Shown here: positions 20,052-30,950 of the stretch, one piece after another | Numbering within the stretch: the first letter of the stretch is position 1 | Layout: the number at the start of each line of letters is the position of its first letter | Assembly: GCA_001936135.1 (NCBI GenBank) | Contig: CP012818.1 | Span: 248,001 to 312,000 of the forward strand | Direction: 5' to 3' | DNA: 64,000 bases | Source of the DNA: Saccharomycopsis fibuligera x Saccharomycopsis cf. fibuligera | Lineage: Eukaryota > Ascomycota > Saccharomycetes > Ascoideales > Saccharomycopsidaceae | Made by a program: the position numbers and the translations under genes | The notes under the pieces: generated by a model | Seen by the model: only the letters and a program-made list of their open reading frames with translations | Told to the model about the DNA's origin: nothing | The model's database searches: none

Positions 20052-22421
20052 ATGGGTAACCCAAATCGCCTCCAGTCGAGGCCTAATGGCGCCCGCAGAG
20101 TTCTTGGCTCTACCGCTACCGCCAGGCACCTTAACCACCGGCCAGTTTCGTCCTCGTCGCTTTCATTTTCTTCCTCGTCACTGCCTTTGCTGGGCATCGC
20201 TAATGGCAGTACAAGCAATAGCAGCATTGCTGATCTGCCCAATTTGATAAATGATGATGCCATACACCCCACCACAACCTCCCAAAGCCAAGAGGAAGCT
20301 AATGATATTGTGTGTCCTATTTGCAATATGCAAATGCTCAATTTGAATCAGCTTAACCAGCACATCGATGATAATCATCTAGTAGTTAGTGAAGACGAAA
20401 ATGACAGCAAACAATTATCCAACACTAGCAGCAACAACAACAACAGCAGCGACACCAATACTAATAGCATTAGCAACAACAATAGTGGTAATATTTTTGA
20501 TGAGGATGTGATACGTTCATGGATCAAAAATAAAATAAAGATCCCAAATGTCAAGATTTTTGACAACAATAACAATATAAGTTTGAATAATATTAATACT
20601 AGTCTTTCCAATATCAATGATTTCATATTAACGCCCAGTGCTTCATCTTCTTCATTATCCGATTCTGCTACTGCTGCCAACGTAAAGCAAGATGTTCATC
20701 GTCGAAACGATGTAAAGTTAGCTAGAAAATACAGAGCTCAGGTGGTTAAGTCAATTGACAAGTCCACGTGGACCAAATTGTCACCGCTGCGACTTAATTA
20801 TTGCTCGGTGCCGAACTGCCACAATACGTTGAAATACAAGCATAGTAATAATAGCTATAGTGGCAGCGGTGGCGGTGGTCTTGATGGTGGCCAACAGCAT
20901 AGAAGTACAGAACCACCGTACAATATTCAAAATTATGAAAATAATTGTTTTAGTTGTGGCAACGTTTTCTGCTTTGAACATTTGCCAACTTCAATGAAGA
21001 TAAATATGGCTGGTAAATATGATCCATTAAATGGAATATGGCTACGATGCTGTATTGATTGTTATAGGAGAAAACCTGGCTACTTGAATAATGACGAATC
21101 TACCGGGTTGGTCAACAACCTAACCACTGAGTTCAGAAGGAAAAGAATTCAAAAGATTGAATCGAACAAATTGGAACATTTAAAAATTTTTAAGAGGTTG
21201 GAAACTTACTTGAATCAATTAATTGATATTTATTTTGACTACTACCTTTCTAATAAGAACAATTTTTTTAAACTTTTCACATTCAATGATGCAAAGAAAA
21301 GGCTCTTGTCTGCTTTGACTGCTTACTGGCAAGATGAATCCAAGGTACATTCTTGCGAAATATGCTCAGAAGAATTCAACAAATTATTGCTAAGAAAACA
21401 TCACTGTCGGTTATGTGGGTTAGTAGTATGCGATAATAATTGCTCCAAAGAAATACCTATAATTTTCTTAACCCCATTGATTCTAAATCAGGAAAATAAG
21501 CCAGTATATGATAAGGTTAAAATTCATTTACAGCCAGAAACATTTAGAATATGTCTTAATTGCAAAGGTTTACTTTTCAAAAAACCCACTTTTGAAAAAG
21601 ATATAGCCACAAGAACAGAAATCATCCAGGATATAGAAATTTTACTAACGACTAAAAACCGGATAGAATTTCTAGCTCCTCAGTTTGATAAATTGCTTAA
21701 AAAATTTGAATCAAACATAAGCGATTTTGATTTTGGCCATGAAAGCGAAGAAGATGATGAGCAGATCATTGCAGAAATTGAAAAATTTAGAAAAACACTA
21801 ACCAGGTTAATCGCCAGCTTTGAAAAAATTTCTAAAAAAATCATTTTGCGAACAGCAACTTCAAACAATGAATTGCAAATAATCAATTCAGTCAAAAAAT
21901 TTTCGTTAAATTTTTTACAAGTGAAGACCCAATCGTTGAAAAAGTTTCAAGCATTGCTTAAACAAAAACAGAAACTTTCCAAAAAAACTGTACAGATTGT
22001 TAATGAGAACAAGCAAATTGGGAATAATATCAATACTATAAATAGCATAAGAAATGGCGATACTAATCATTTTAATGGAAATGGTGGCAATATCAAAAAC
22101 CCCACAACGAACGCTTTCATACTCAAAAACAGGACTGATAAAACCCACGCCACTTCCAACAACAATATCAGCAACAACACGATAAGCGTAGTAAATTTAG
22201 AAACAGCAGCTCAACCAATTCCCATTAAACAAATCAAAGAACTTCGTGAAGAATTGATGATTTTAAAAGAACAGCAGTTTTTGATATCGCAGACTATCGC
22301 CACTGCTAAAAAAGAACGGAAATTTGATGAAGTGGTTACGTTGCATGAAAATTGTAGGGAACTTGATGATCGGATTTTGGAGATAAATGAACAACTAGGG
22401 ACAGAATATGGGTTTTCATAG
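20052..22421 (+). CDS. PEP7: FYVE-finger endosomal tether (Vac1/rabenosyn type)
   Basis: Golgi-to-endosome tethering factor that binds PtdIns3P, the Rab Vps21 and the Sec1-like Vps45. The 789-aa protein has, in order: a C2H2 finger (CPICNMQMLNLNQLNQH, about 88-110), Asn-rich linkers, and a first Cys-rich zinc-binding region (about 255-345, with CFSCGNVFCFEH and CCIDC). A canonical FYVE domain follows (about 434-505, CEICSEEFNKLLLRKHHCR, then CRLCG and CLNC), and then a helical region. At the end is a rabenosyn-type Rab-binding helix pair (about 725-785, IKQIKELREELMILKEQQ). This order matches Pep7/Vac1. It is longer than the S. cerevisiae protein (515 aa) because of Asn/Ser linkers. It diverges from the LAA2-like gene with only 248 bp between them. 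Confidence 0.92.
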   Translation: MGNPNRLQSRPNGARRVLGSTATARHLNHRPVSSSSLSFSSSSLPLLGIANGSTSNSSIADLPNLINDDAIHPTTTSQSQEEANDIVCPICNMQMLNLNQLNQHIDDNHLVVSEDENDSKQLSNTSSNNNNSSDTNTNSISNNNSGNIFDEDVIRSWIKNKIKIPNVKIFDNNNNISLNNINTSLSNINDFILTPSASSSSLSDSATAANVKQDVHRRNDVKLARKYRAQVVKSIDKSTWTKLSPLRLNYCSVPNCHNTLKYKHSNNSYSGSGGGGLDGGQQHRSTEPPYNIQNYENNCFSCGNVFCFEHLPTSMKINMAGKYDPLNGIWLRCCIDCYRRKPGYLNNDESTGLVNNLTTEFRRKRIQKIESNKLEHLKIFKRLETYLNQLIDIYFDYYLSNKNNFFKLFTFNDAKKRLLSALTAYWQDESKVHSCEICSEEFNKLLLRKHHCRLCGLVVCDNNCSKEIPIIFLTPLILNQENKPVYDKVKIHLQPETFRICLNCKGLLFKKPTFEKDIATRTEIIQDIEILLTTKNRIEFLAPQFDKLLKKFESNISDFDFGHESEEDDEQIIAEIEKFRKTLTRLIASFEKISKKIILRTATSNNELQIINSVKKFSLNFLQVKTQSLKKFQALLKQKQKLSKKTVQIVNENKQIGNNINTINSIRNGDTNHFNGNGGNIKNPTTNAFILKNRTDKTHATSNNNISNNTISVVNLETAAQPIPIKQIKELREELMILKEQQFLISQTIATAKKERKFDEVVTLHENCRELDDRILEINEQLGTEYGFS

Positions 22422-24127
22422 TATAGTAAGTTACAGTTCATAAAAAAGGTTCTAATTGCTTGTAAAATAGAATTAAACTAAGGTAAGATGTTAGATTTTG
22501 TATTATGAGAAAAGACCGATCTTGACACCTAATAAAATAGGAGCACTTTCAACCGAAAAAAAAAAAAAAAAGACTTACATAATTTCAAAGAAGTTTAGTG
22601 GTTTCTTAAATGTATTATATTGCTTATAGTATATTAATCAAATTTTGTATTATTAGCCCAATATATGGTCCATAACGTTTAAATGTGGATTGTAAATTTG
22701 AAAGTACGGATTGTCTCAAGAAGACTTTAATTGGTCTTCATTATATGATGTATCACTTGGTCACTTAACTATTAGATATCATTATTATCTAAATAATTTT
22801 CTTAAAAACCTGAAATACAAATAAACTTATATTACACCCCCTCGTCACCAGAATTGGGAATCATCCTATAATCTTTTTAAGGTTGGACAGTTTTACAGTA
22901 ACATATATGCTGTTATAGCTAGCGTCCAATTAACATAAATTCTTTAAAGCACATGAAGCCTTTGCGTTGATGATAAAATGAATATGTCCAATTTGCAATA
23001 CTATGTTTTTCTGCCAAATTGTTCAAGCTTTTCAGAAATTGAGACAACAGCCTGATTTTCAAGCCAGATCTTTGCAAATTAAGCAATTTTTGCAAACTTT
23101 GTTAAAGACGAAATGTTAGAAAGATTCAGATTTTGAACTAAAATAACTTTTTCGAATAGTTGTATATAAGTTTTATGCTATCCTTGAGTCTAGACTAACT
23201 GACTTGATCAAATTACACGAGCCATTGAGAGATTTATCATTTGCAGCAGTTATAGAATTGATACATTTCAGTACGCGGTCAGCAGTTTAACTTGGTTATA
23301 AAGAAAAAATATATCACAGCATTATTTTAGGTGACAGCACTTAAAATACTTACATTCTCATAAAATCCGAACATTAATGTACCTATACATTATACAGCAT
23401 ATCATCCACAAAAGTACACTTTTACATGGAAAGGACTATAGGTGGTAAAAAAAGTAGTAATTAAAAAGCCATATTATCAGTAACTCAAATGCTGTTTCCT
23501 GTTACTCATAAATTTTTTTTTGTTGCAATTGTAATAAAATCACGCGAACTCTAAAAGCAAGTTGGTCTGAATGCAGTTAAACTCAAGAGCGTTTTGGAAA
23601 ACTGAGCCAGCGGAAGAAAACAGGAAGCCCATTCTTGCAGCTTCAATGTTGTATTAATTACAAGAGATAGAGTTGAAGGTCTGTGCATTTAATCTAGCAA
23701 GCATAATCTATTAGTGAACAAGCCATCAGCTGCCATAAGTAGCTACCATAAGTAGCTAGAGAAAAATCTGTATTAACTTCTCAATCCAAGACAAGTTCCA
23801 CTAAAGCACTATCTAAGAGAAAGCCAACATCAATGAAACTAAAAAAATGAAAAGATATAATTTCATATATTGTTGTATACTAACCAACAGGAAGAGGAGT
23901 TGTTCATTATTCATAATCAACTCTAGAAAGTCTCTATTGATCAACTCACTAGAACGCTGTAATTGCGCATTTGTCCGTATTTCATGATTGAGTAAATTAA
24001 TTGACCGATCATTACGGGATTTTTATTAGAACCTAGAATAAGTTATCAGTTCGTGACACTTGCAAACTTAATGCGCTTATTGGGTTATATTTGCCGAGCT
24101 GCAAGTATCAAAGAGGAAGCTAATAAG
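22422..24127. other. 1.7-kb convergent gene-free stretch
   Basis: Very AT-rich, between the 3' ends of PEP7 and PTC7. No frame longer than about 40 codons stands out; a 38-codon frame at 23003-23119 is noted but not called. A perfect 13-bp direct repeat, CCATAAGTAGCTA, is at 23733-23745 and 23746-23758. No tRNA or snRNA signature is seen. Confidence 0.5.
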
Positions 24128-25332
24128 CTAATCAACCTGCAATACCACCACCGTGATATCATCTTGTTTACCACCAGAATATCTTTGACCTGTCAATGCT
24201 GACAATTCTTGACTGAACGGGCTTGGATAATTAGGATTCAAACTCAATGATTTAACTCCTTCCACAAGCTTATATGCCAATTTTTGTAAATCCAGTTGCA
24301 GTTTTTTGTTTTTTTCAATGTCACTATCATATTGGTCTCTTAAAAATACTTCCAAATCTTCTGGGACAACATTATCAGTTAAGCCATCAGTAGCGAATAT
24401 CACAATATCATTTTTTTCAAGCTTAAACTTATAGACATCAGCATCATTTGGCACATCAGTAATATACTTGCGGCCCTGCTTGGCTGCTTCACGCTGTAAT
24501 GATTCCGGGATAATGGAAAGCTGATAAGGAGTGTTGAATCCATGTGTTTGAAAGTTTGTTTGCTGGATACATTTGAAATCACGGAACTGACCGCACCATG
24601 AATCTCCCAAATTTAGCACTTCGAGTGTTTGGGATTGGGGATTGAGAATACCAAAACAAATGGTAGTACCTCCAACTTTTACCTTTTTGTTGATTTTGAG
24701 GTCATCGAAAGCCAAGTTGAGCAATTCTTTGGCACTTATATTGTCTTTGCCATTTTGACTATCTTTTTTGTTGCTGCTTTTTTCATCATAAATTCGAGCC
24801 ACTGAAGAGCACAACTCTCTACTCATATCAGCAGAAGAGCAGTTCTTAACTTCCGACCAGCCTCCTACACCATCAGCTACACCAATCACTGCATTATTGG
24901 CTACTGTGTCCTGGAAAACAACATAATTATCTTCACCAGTAGGATTTTTAGTTGTGTCAAAGCTTTCTTCCCTTTCTTTGGCATTAAAGGCAACGGCGAT
25001 GTTATATTTAAGTAGAGGGTCAGTTGATGCTGATGATGAAGCGCTAGAAGAGGTGGAGAATGCACGTTTGCTGGTAAATGATGAAAATGAGGAAGTATGC
25101 GAATGTTTTCCTTTTAAGGATCTAGTAATGGCATTAGAAGATAATGAGGACGTTGGACAAGATGATCTGAGAAGAGCGCTGCTTCCCGAAGACCAGGATC
25201 TAGCGGCAATAATTCTGTTGATAGGGGCTATTGAGATGTGTTAGTACTTTAAATATCTTGTTTCTAAACGGTCATCAACACAACATTATGTAACGCAATT
25301 CTATACTCACTTGAGCGAGAGACAAGGAGCAT
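24128..25332 (-). CDS. PTC7: Mitochondrial PP2C-type protein phosphatase (spliced)
   Basis: Type 2C Ser/Thr phosphatase; in S. cerevisiae it acts on Coq7 in coenzyme Q synthesis. Exon 1 is 25332-25311 (MLLVSRS plus one base). The intron is 25310-25228 (83 nt: donor GTGAGT, branch TACTAAC at 25246-25240, acceptor AATAG). Exon 2 is 25227-24128. The unspliced long frame has no ATG before the PP2C domain, and the spliced frame joins exactly at phase 1. The N-terminus is rich in Arg and Ser with no acids, a presequence. It is followed by NPTGEDNYVV, GVADGVGGW (metal Asp), LGDSWCGQ, FATDGLTDN and GGKQDDITVVV, all Ptc7 landmarks. About 374 aa. Retaining the intron would give a short dead-end product, unlike the S. 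cerevisiae gene. Confidence 0.9.
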
Positions 25333-25666
25333 TGTTATTTGGGTGATTGTAGCTGCCAAAAAATAGTAATAGACTATGTATACCTTCATAACTGTATATA
25401 ATGTTCTCTGTAGCAAGGATCCGTTTCTGTCTTTGTCTTCTGTCTGCTAAGAGTTGTCGCTGCAGTTTTTCAGTTTTCTTTTTTTCAGGCTCTGAAATTG
25501 TAACGAAGCAGCTATTTATGGGGTTCTGCACCCCTAATATTTCAACATGATTTGAGATTCATGAACTTTTTATCAATGTGAAGATGAAGAGCAATTACTG
25601 AATGAGTGCGTAAGAAATGTAGCTGAAAGATTACTTATAATATAAAATATATAATATCAATTTTAA

Positions 25667-25708
<42 letters not shown>

Positions 25709-26132
25709 GGCATAAGACCTGAATTTACAACAACATAAAACAGAGACTTTGAAGAAGATGAGCACGAAGGGCACCAACGAAGAGAAATGTGCTTTTCGAA
25801 GAGTATTAGGATTGTAAAACAAGACATGGTAGTAATTCCTGTACCATAATAGTAATGATGAGAGTTCTAATGCTTAGGGGCCGATGGCATCGTCATATAT
25901 ACGAGAAGACTGGATATACGGTGGTAATCACATGATTTCCAAAAAAGGAAAGTGGCGCATATCACGAAATTCAGACAAAATAAAAAATTCAATCAAGGAC
26001 AAAGAGTAATTGATGATGAGGTCAAGATAACACTCACCCACAAGTCATTGTTCACAGTAAGTCTGCTGCTGCTATACCACTTAAAGCAGTTAAACTCCTA
26101 CTTATACTTATAGTTCCGTAATACACCTCAAT
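25333..26132. other. Divergent promoter region PTC7 / YNG2
   Basis: 800 bp shared upstream region. It holds the A(39) run at 25668-25706. Minus-strand frames of 63-74 codons here have no domains; one overlaps PTC7 exon 1 in another frame. Confidence 0.55.
25668..25706. repeat. A(39) homopolymer
   Basis: Uninterrupted run of 39 A inside the PTC7/YNG2 divergent region. Confidence 0.9.
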
Positions 26133-27224
26133 ATGGACCCAGGATCAGTGCTAGAGCACCATACCACTAACTTGAGCAACTTGCCTGCTGAGTTGACTTT
26201 TCTTCTTCATGAGCTTCGCCAAAAAGACCTTGCCTTTTACGATCACCGCAAAAAACTTCAACAGTATGATGCTCAGATTCACAAATTTATCAAACAAAAT
26301 GGTTCTCTTGCTAATAACCCAAAAGAAGCTCAGCTATATCCGAAGATTAGAGCACATTTCCAAGAGTGCGAAACTATTCAAAAGGAAAAGTGTAAACTTG
26401 CAAATACTAGCTTGTTTCTACTTGCAAAGCATTTATCATCATTGGAAAATGATATTGGAAAGTTAGAAAAAGACGGTTTACTTCAACATTTAGAGGATAC
26501 TGTGCTACCTATCGACAATGAGGCATTATTAGATGACACTTCCTCTGTACTCACAGCAGATAGCGTGCTTACAAACAACACCACATCCCATGGGAGAGGC
26601 GGCAGCGCTGGCGCTGGTAACGGCCATAAAAGAACGCAATCACGGAAATCCACCACGTCACGACTTTCTGTGACCCCGTCGGCTGGTAGTAACACTAGAC
26701 CGCTGAAGAGACAAAAAGTAGACCATGCAAATGCTAGCGTTAGTACTGCTAAGGGCAGCGCGCCGAAAACTGAACGTCAAAGTGATATTGGATTGCCCGC
26801 TCCTGATGGAGGCCTACATCATAAAGTGAAAACAGAAGATGACTCAGTAAGTGATATTCAAACTCTAGGCTCCTTGTCACTGAAACCATCTGCCCTTCAA
26901 AAGCGTGATAATAATCCAGCATCATCGGCAACAACAGGAGCAGCGTTAGGATCCGCCAGAGCCACAGGACCAGGAGAAGCCCCTGATAGTGCCACTAATA
27001 CTCCTACTAAAGCCGGTGCTGAAAATAGTGAAGATCAAACATTGTACTGTTTCTGTCGTCAAGTTTCTTTCGGTGAAATGATTGCTTGTGATAATAGTAA
27101 GTGTCGTTATGAATGGTTCCATTACAAGTGTGTTGGATTGACAGCGGAACCTACTGGGAAATGGTATTGTCCGGATTGCGCTAAGCGGTTAGAAAAGAAG
27201 AAGAGAAAGAAGACAATAGCATGA
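26133..27224 (+). CDS. YNG2: ING-family PHD-finger subunit of NuA4 histone acetyltransferase
   Basis: Reader subunit of NuA4 (called NBN1 in C. albicans) that supports nucleosomal H4/H2A acetylation. The 363-aa protein starts [21 protein letters not shown], matching Yng2, and has an ING helical region to about residue 120 ([28 protein letters not shown]). A basic, low-complexity linker with a likely nuclear signal (RPLKRQK) follows. The C4HC3 PHD finger spans about 304-349 ([32 protein letters not shown]). A Lys/Arg polybasic tail ends the protein. The PHD carries the aromatic and acidic pocket pattern expected for H3K4me3 binding. The Yng2-like N-terminus separates it from Yng1 and Pho23. 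It is longer than S. cerevisiae Yng2 (282 aa) because of the linker. Confidence 0.92.
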   Translation: MDPGSVLEHHTTNLSNLPAELTFLLHELRQKDLAFYDHRKKLQQYDAQIHKFIKQNGSLANNPKEAQLYPKIRAHFQECETIQKEKCKLANTSLFLLAKHLSSLENDIGKLEKDGLLQHLEDTVLPIDNEALLDDTSSVLTADSVLTNNTTSHGRGGSAGAGNGHKRTQSRKSTTSRLSVTPSAGSNTRPLKRQKVDHANASVSTAKGSAPKTERQSDIGLPAPDGGLHHKVKTEDDSVSDIQTLGSLSLKPSALQKRDNNPASSATTGAALGSARATGPGEAPDSATNTPTKAGAENSEDQTLYCFCRQVSFGEMIACDNSKCRYEWFHYKCVGLTAEPTGKWYCPDCAKRLEKKKRKKTIA

Positions 27225-27485
27225 AGATTAACTTTTGTGTTAAATATATATTCATATTAATGGGACGGCGTTTTGAATTCAATTTGACGTATATTATCTT
27301 TAATATTATGTATGACAATGAAGCGTTTAACAGTAAAGTATATCTATTCTAATGCCGTTCAAGTTAATTTTTCGAAGGGTTTTGCTATGGTTAAAGATAA
27401 CTGCTTCCCCTGCATTATCTTCACAGTAGCACACATTGATGCTTCAATAAACTTCTAAAAACATCAAAATATGTATAAGAATTAG

Positions 27486-27532
<47 letters not shown>

Positions 27533-28277
27533 ATAAATTTCTTACTTTAATGTCATATTGAATTCTTGAGAATGCTGAAAATAAAAAAAAGTATTACGGT
27601 TATGTAATTAAGAACTGAAGTAATGCGGCGTAGTGGATCAATCAATAATTACCCTCCAAGATATGTCTGGAACTAAAATGAAAGTATAAATCAGAGAAAG
27701 TGTATGCTGACAGCATAATAAGACAGATTTCTTTAAATAATTTATTTGTTCTTGAAGCCAAAAACCTTTTTGAACATATTAGGCTTCCTTTCAAAAGTAC
27801 CGAAGTCCAGTTATATTCCTTCAATAGGATTAGTTGTTCGACTATTCCACCTTTTTTTTAGGAAGTACCGGAAGTGGTTTGTTAATGTTTGAACTTTTTT
27901 TGGGATCGTAATACATGAAACAACCAAATTCTGAGCAATATGAACAAAAAACCAAAGTCACATTTTACAAACCTTATTCGGTCTTTTTCGGTAGCAGTGA
28001 TATGATTGCAACCTGTTTTCTTTATATTTCATTATCTTAGAGTAGTACTGGCTTTAACTAATTAAATCTTAACCATCTTCAAAAACGACACTTGTTAAAA
28101 AAAATTCTACTGGTTTTTGACTTTCTAAACACTAACTGATAAATTTATTGAAGTCTAAAGGATGCAAAACATATAGTAAAAATAAAACACAAAATATTAG
28201 AAGAATTAAAAAGACGTGAGACTCAAACATGCTTTTTACAAATAAAAATCAAAAAGCATTGAGCTCAAAACTCCGAG
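27225..28277. other. Convergent intergenic spacer with A(45)
   Basis: About 1 kb between the YNG2 3' end and the 3' end of the small secreted gene. It holds the window's longest homopolymer (27486-27530). No supported gene. Confidence 0.55.
27486..27530. repeat. A(45) homopolymer
   Basis: Uninterrupted run of 45 A, about 260 bp after YNG2. It is the longest such run in the window. Its length may be uncertain for sequencing reasons. Confidence 0.9.
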
Positions 28278-28595
28278 TTATAGAGTTTTTATTTGCATTT
28301 TGTTTTGCCAATTTTCTTTCATTTTACCAGATTTCTTAAATTCATCAAAAGTGCCCTTATCGGGCATCCATTCAGATTCAATAAAAGCAAATGGCTGTTC
28401 AAAAATTCCTCTTCTAATAAATTTTGTTTCCATGTGTGATTGTGATCCAATAGTACGCTTGGCAATATTTCCTATTACTGGTAGTAATGATTTTTTAGCA
28501 ACGATACTGATTTCAGATTCGGGTGAAGGGGCAGCAAAGACACCCGATTCACCGAATATAGAGAGAGCGACTATAGCAATGACAGAAACTTTCAT
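28278..28595 (-). CDS. Small secreted protein with possible Kex2 sites
   Basis: A 105-aa product I do not recognise. It begins with a clear signal peptide: MKVSV, a hydrophobic core to about residue 15, then GVFAAPS with a likely cut after Ala21 or so. The mature part carries dibasic pairs KK (about 34-35), KR (46-47) and RR (62-63), of which KR and RR are candidate Kex2 sites. They would release the peptide between them and a C-terminal piece of about 42 residues with two Trp and a Lys-rich tail. There is no Cys in the mature part and no GPI signal. It starts at a true ATG and sits alone between long spacers. A secreted peptide precursor or small wall protein is possible; the function is unknown. 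Coding status rests on the signal peptide. Confidence 0.6.
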   Translation of the reverse strand: MKVSVIAIVALSIFGESGVFAAPSPESEISIVAKKSLLPVIGNIAKRTIGSQSHMETKFIRRGIFEQPFAFIESEWMPDKGTFDEFKKSGKMKENWQNKMQIKTL

Positions 28596-29756
28596 TATGT
28601 GTGTAGATATCTTTGTTATGAGTCGACGGGATCTTTACTAAAAGAAAAAGGTGTTGATACTCGAGCATAAATTTATTTTTGTTTAGAATGTGTAACTAGA
28701 AACCACGAAAACAAAGTACATTGTGAATCACCTAAAATGAGTTACCTACTACAGAAATCTAGATTTTTTACCGATTGGAAAACATATTGAATTGTACAGA
28801 AAGAATATTGCCGTCAGGTTACTAGGACCCTTATATGGGTAAATATCGGCTTCTTTATCAAGAAGCGCTAACATAACACCCATGTGAAAGCCTGGCTTCC
28901 GAACAAACTAGTAAACTACCGGTTAGAAAAGCAGTTACCTTACAAAATGTTACAGAGAGCTATTAACAAGCACGACGACTCAAATTCACTCTATAAAATA
29001 ACATTTTTAGGTTGCGTTGTTTCAGCTACTAGTCTTCCAAAGATGCACTTGCATGTTAATTGTAGTGGTTTACATACAACTGATGGTAAGGGCCAAAAAA
29101 CACTATGTAAGGACATGCCCCTACTCCACTGTTCATGATTGTATTGACTATAAGTAGCAATTAGCTTCAAGAAGGAAGAATATATGGAAAAAAAAAAAAG
29201 TCAGATTTGATTTGGATTGGTGGTTTCAGGAACATGCATCATGCAAAATGATGCATCTGGGCAACACCCCAATGATTTTTCCTTTCCTTCAACATGCATG
29301 ATGTTTTTCACAGTGCGGTCATTCGATAATCGGTGATTCTGCTCATTTCGCTGAACATCCGTAAGCTCAAAAACGATGGAAAAAAGGATAGATACGGAGA
29401 AAGTAAGGAAACAGATTTCTCAGTTTCCTTTGGTTTATAGAAATCTCTACATGTGCATTTTGCGGGCATAAAAGGAAAGACTTTTCTCTTTTTCACACCC
29501 GGTTTTTGTTTTTTGTATCCATTTTTTTGAGATTTTCATAGCATCTTTACAAATCTTATCTTTTAGTTTCAAAGTTACATTTTTCGTCAACCTTTTTATT
29601 ATTGATTCGTTATACTTTTATTCAGGACAAAGTTTAGAAAAACTACATTTGACATATTCAAAACAAATATAGCTGATCAGACCAAAACCTTAGCAGGTCT
29701 ATCATTCAAAATATTTAAATCATTTTCTTATTAGATACATTCTTATCATCGTGACC
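28596..29756. other. Divergent upstream region
   Basis: 1.16 kb shared by the small secreted gene (-) and the PY-motif gene (+). It contains the ATGCATCAT inverted-repeat cluster described separately. An 84-codon plus-strand frame (28884-29138) starts at a GTG, has no domain and is not called. Confidence 0.55.
29234..29305. promoter_or_regulatory. Inverted ATGCATCAT repeats upstream of the PY-motif gene
   Basis: ATGCATCAT (29234-29242), five bases, then its exact reverse complement ATGATGCAT (29248-29256). About 40 bp further on, the related core AACATGCATGATGTT begins near 29290. Three related cores within 75 bp suggest a binding site cluster; the factor is unknown. Confidence 0.4.
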
Positions 29757-30950
29757 ATGGATAGCCAAATAGAAAACGTTTTGAAAGTGCTCACTGATAA
29801 ACGAATTCCAAACAGGGACATCTACAATGATTCCGAGACATCAATAACAAATATTGATGAGTCAAGCTCAGCCCAAGTTTCAAACTTTCATTTTTTGAAC
29901 GACGAAGAATACGTTTCACCAACTGCTACCCACATTGAATATATGGAAGAAACCCGCAGTTTTGATGAGCAACTATCAACTCGGAACCAAACTCTAACTT
30001 CAACACCAACACTCATTGCAACTTCAGAACAAGAACAAGCATTTTCAACTTTTGTTCACCCACCCCCTTCTGCTTATAATGGTTATTCTGCTGACCTTTC
30101 TGGAAGCAATATGGAGGTAAATAATGACGAAAACTCGGTGGACAATAGTGGGATGTACCACATGTTCGTTCCTCCTCCTAATTACGAAACTGCAATAGAT
30201 CATCCTCCCCCGGGTTATTATTATCGTTCACCAGTAAGTTTCCCAACTTTGCTTGCAAGGCAACAGCAGCTGCAACCCCAGACTCCGGCAGATCAATACA
30301 TCTTAACCAGCAGCGACATCAATAACAACGCAAATAACCATCCCCAACCACAACAAATAGCTCAAGCCAAAAAGAAAAAAAGAAGAAAGGCTAGAAGAAA
30401 TGCATTTGCCATGTTTTTGGGGAGCATAGATTTTGACTGTGCTCCATCAAACGATTACTACTCTCATACCGGGGCCAGCACCAGTCAACGCGATTACCAC
30501 CATCATCGCTATTGTAGCCATACACGACACCAAAGCCAAAGCCACGATGCAGAAGAAAATAACGGACAGACAAACTTCTATCCAAGGCGTCCACCTCAAG
30601 CTGTTCTTTTGCCCTTGTCTCGTCAATCCTTAACTATGTCAATGCCTTTCTCTTTTCCTTATCCAGTACCATCGGAAACTATTGAAGAAGATAATGAGGC
30701 ATATCATTGCACATGTCATCAACTGAGACCAAGCGCTATTAATACGAATGCTGCTGGTAATGTAACTAACATTAGAGGTTCTAATATGAATAGTAATGGT
30801 CATAATTTGGATTTAGAAAATGGAGAAATCGCCGATGATGATGTAAGCCCTGGTGCTACTAAAATGACTAAATATTTACTTGGTATTGTGCTATCGTTGT
30901 GTTTTGCAGTACTTGGACTTCTCATTTTGGTTGAGGTTAAGTTTTTGTAA
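29757..30950 (+). CDS. Tail-anchored protein with PY motifs, possible Rsp5 adaptor
   Basis: Not recognised as a named orthologue. The true start is ATG at 29757; the frame also extends two codons up to a GTG. The 397-aa protein is hydrophilic and disordered for about 370 residues and ends in one hydrophobic segment (about 373-394, YLLGIVLSLCFAVLGLLIL) a few residues from the C-terminus, the layout of a tail-anchored protein. Two PY motifs lie near residues 139-155 (PPPNYETA and PPPGYYY). PPxY is the ligand of WW domains in Rsp5/Nedd4 ubiquitin ligases, and membrane PY proteins are often Rsp5 adaptors. A Lys/Arg cluster (KKKKRRKARR, about 205-215) and a His/Tyr-rich patch follow. The adaptor role is inferred from these features. 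Confidence 0.7.
   Translation: MDSQIENVLKVLTDKRIPNRDIYNDSETSITNIDESSSAQVSNFHFLNDEEYVSPTATHIEYMEETRSFDEQLSTRNQTLTSTPTLIATSEQEQAFSTFVHPPPSAYNGYSADLSGSNMEVNNDENSVDNSGMYHMFVPPPNYETAIDHPPPGYYYRSPVSFPTLLARQQQLQPQTPADQYILTSSDINNNANNHPQPQQIAQAKKKKRRKARRNAFAMFLGSIDFDCAPSNDYYSHTGASTSQRDYHHHRYCSHTRHQSQSHDAEENNGQTNFYPRRPPQAVLLPLSRQSLTMSMPFSFPYPVPSETIEEDNEAYHCTCHQLRPSAINTNAAGNVTNIRGSNMNSNGHNLDLENGEIADDDVSPGATKMTKYLLGIVLSLCFAVLGLLILVEVKFL

Noticed and set aside
23003-23119. 38-codon frame in the PEP7/PTC7 gap with a Gln/Phe/Leu-rich helix-like product
   Set aside because: Interesting composition, but a frame this short is expected by chance in 1.7 kb, and no splice partner or relative was found.
28884-29138. 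84-codon plus-strand frame
   Set aside because: Begins at GTG; the first ATG is at codon 21, and no domain or homologue is recognised.
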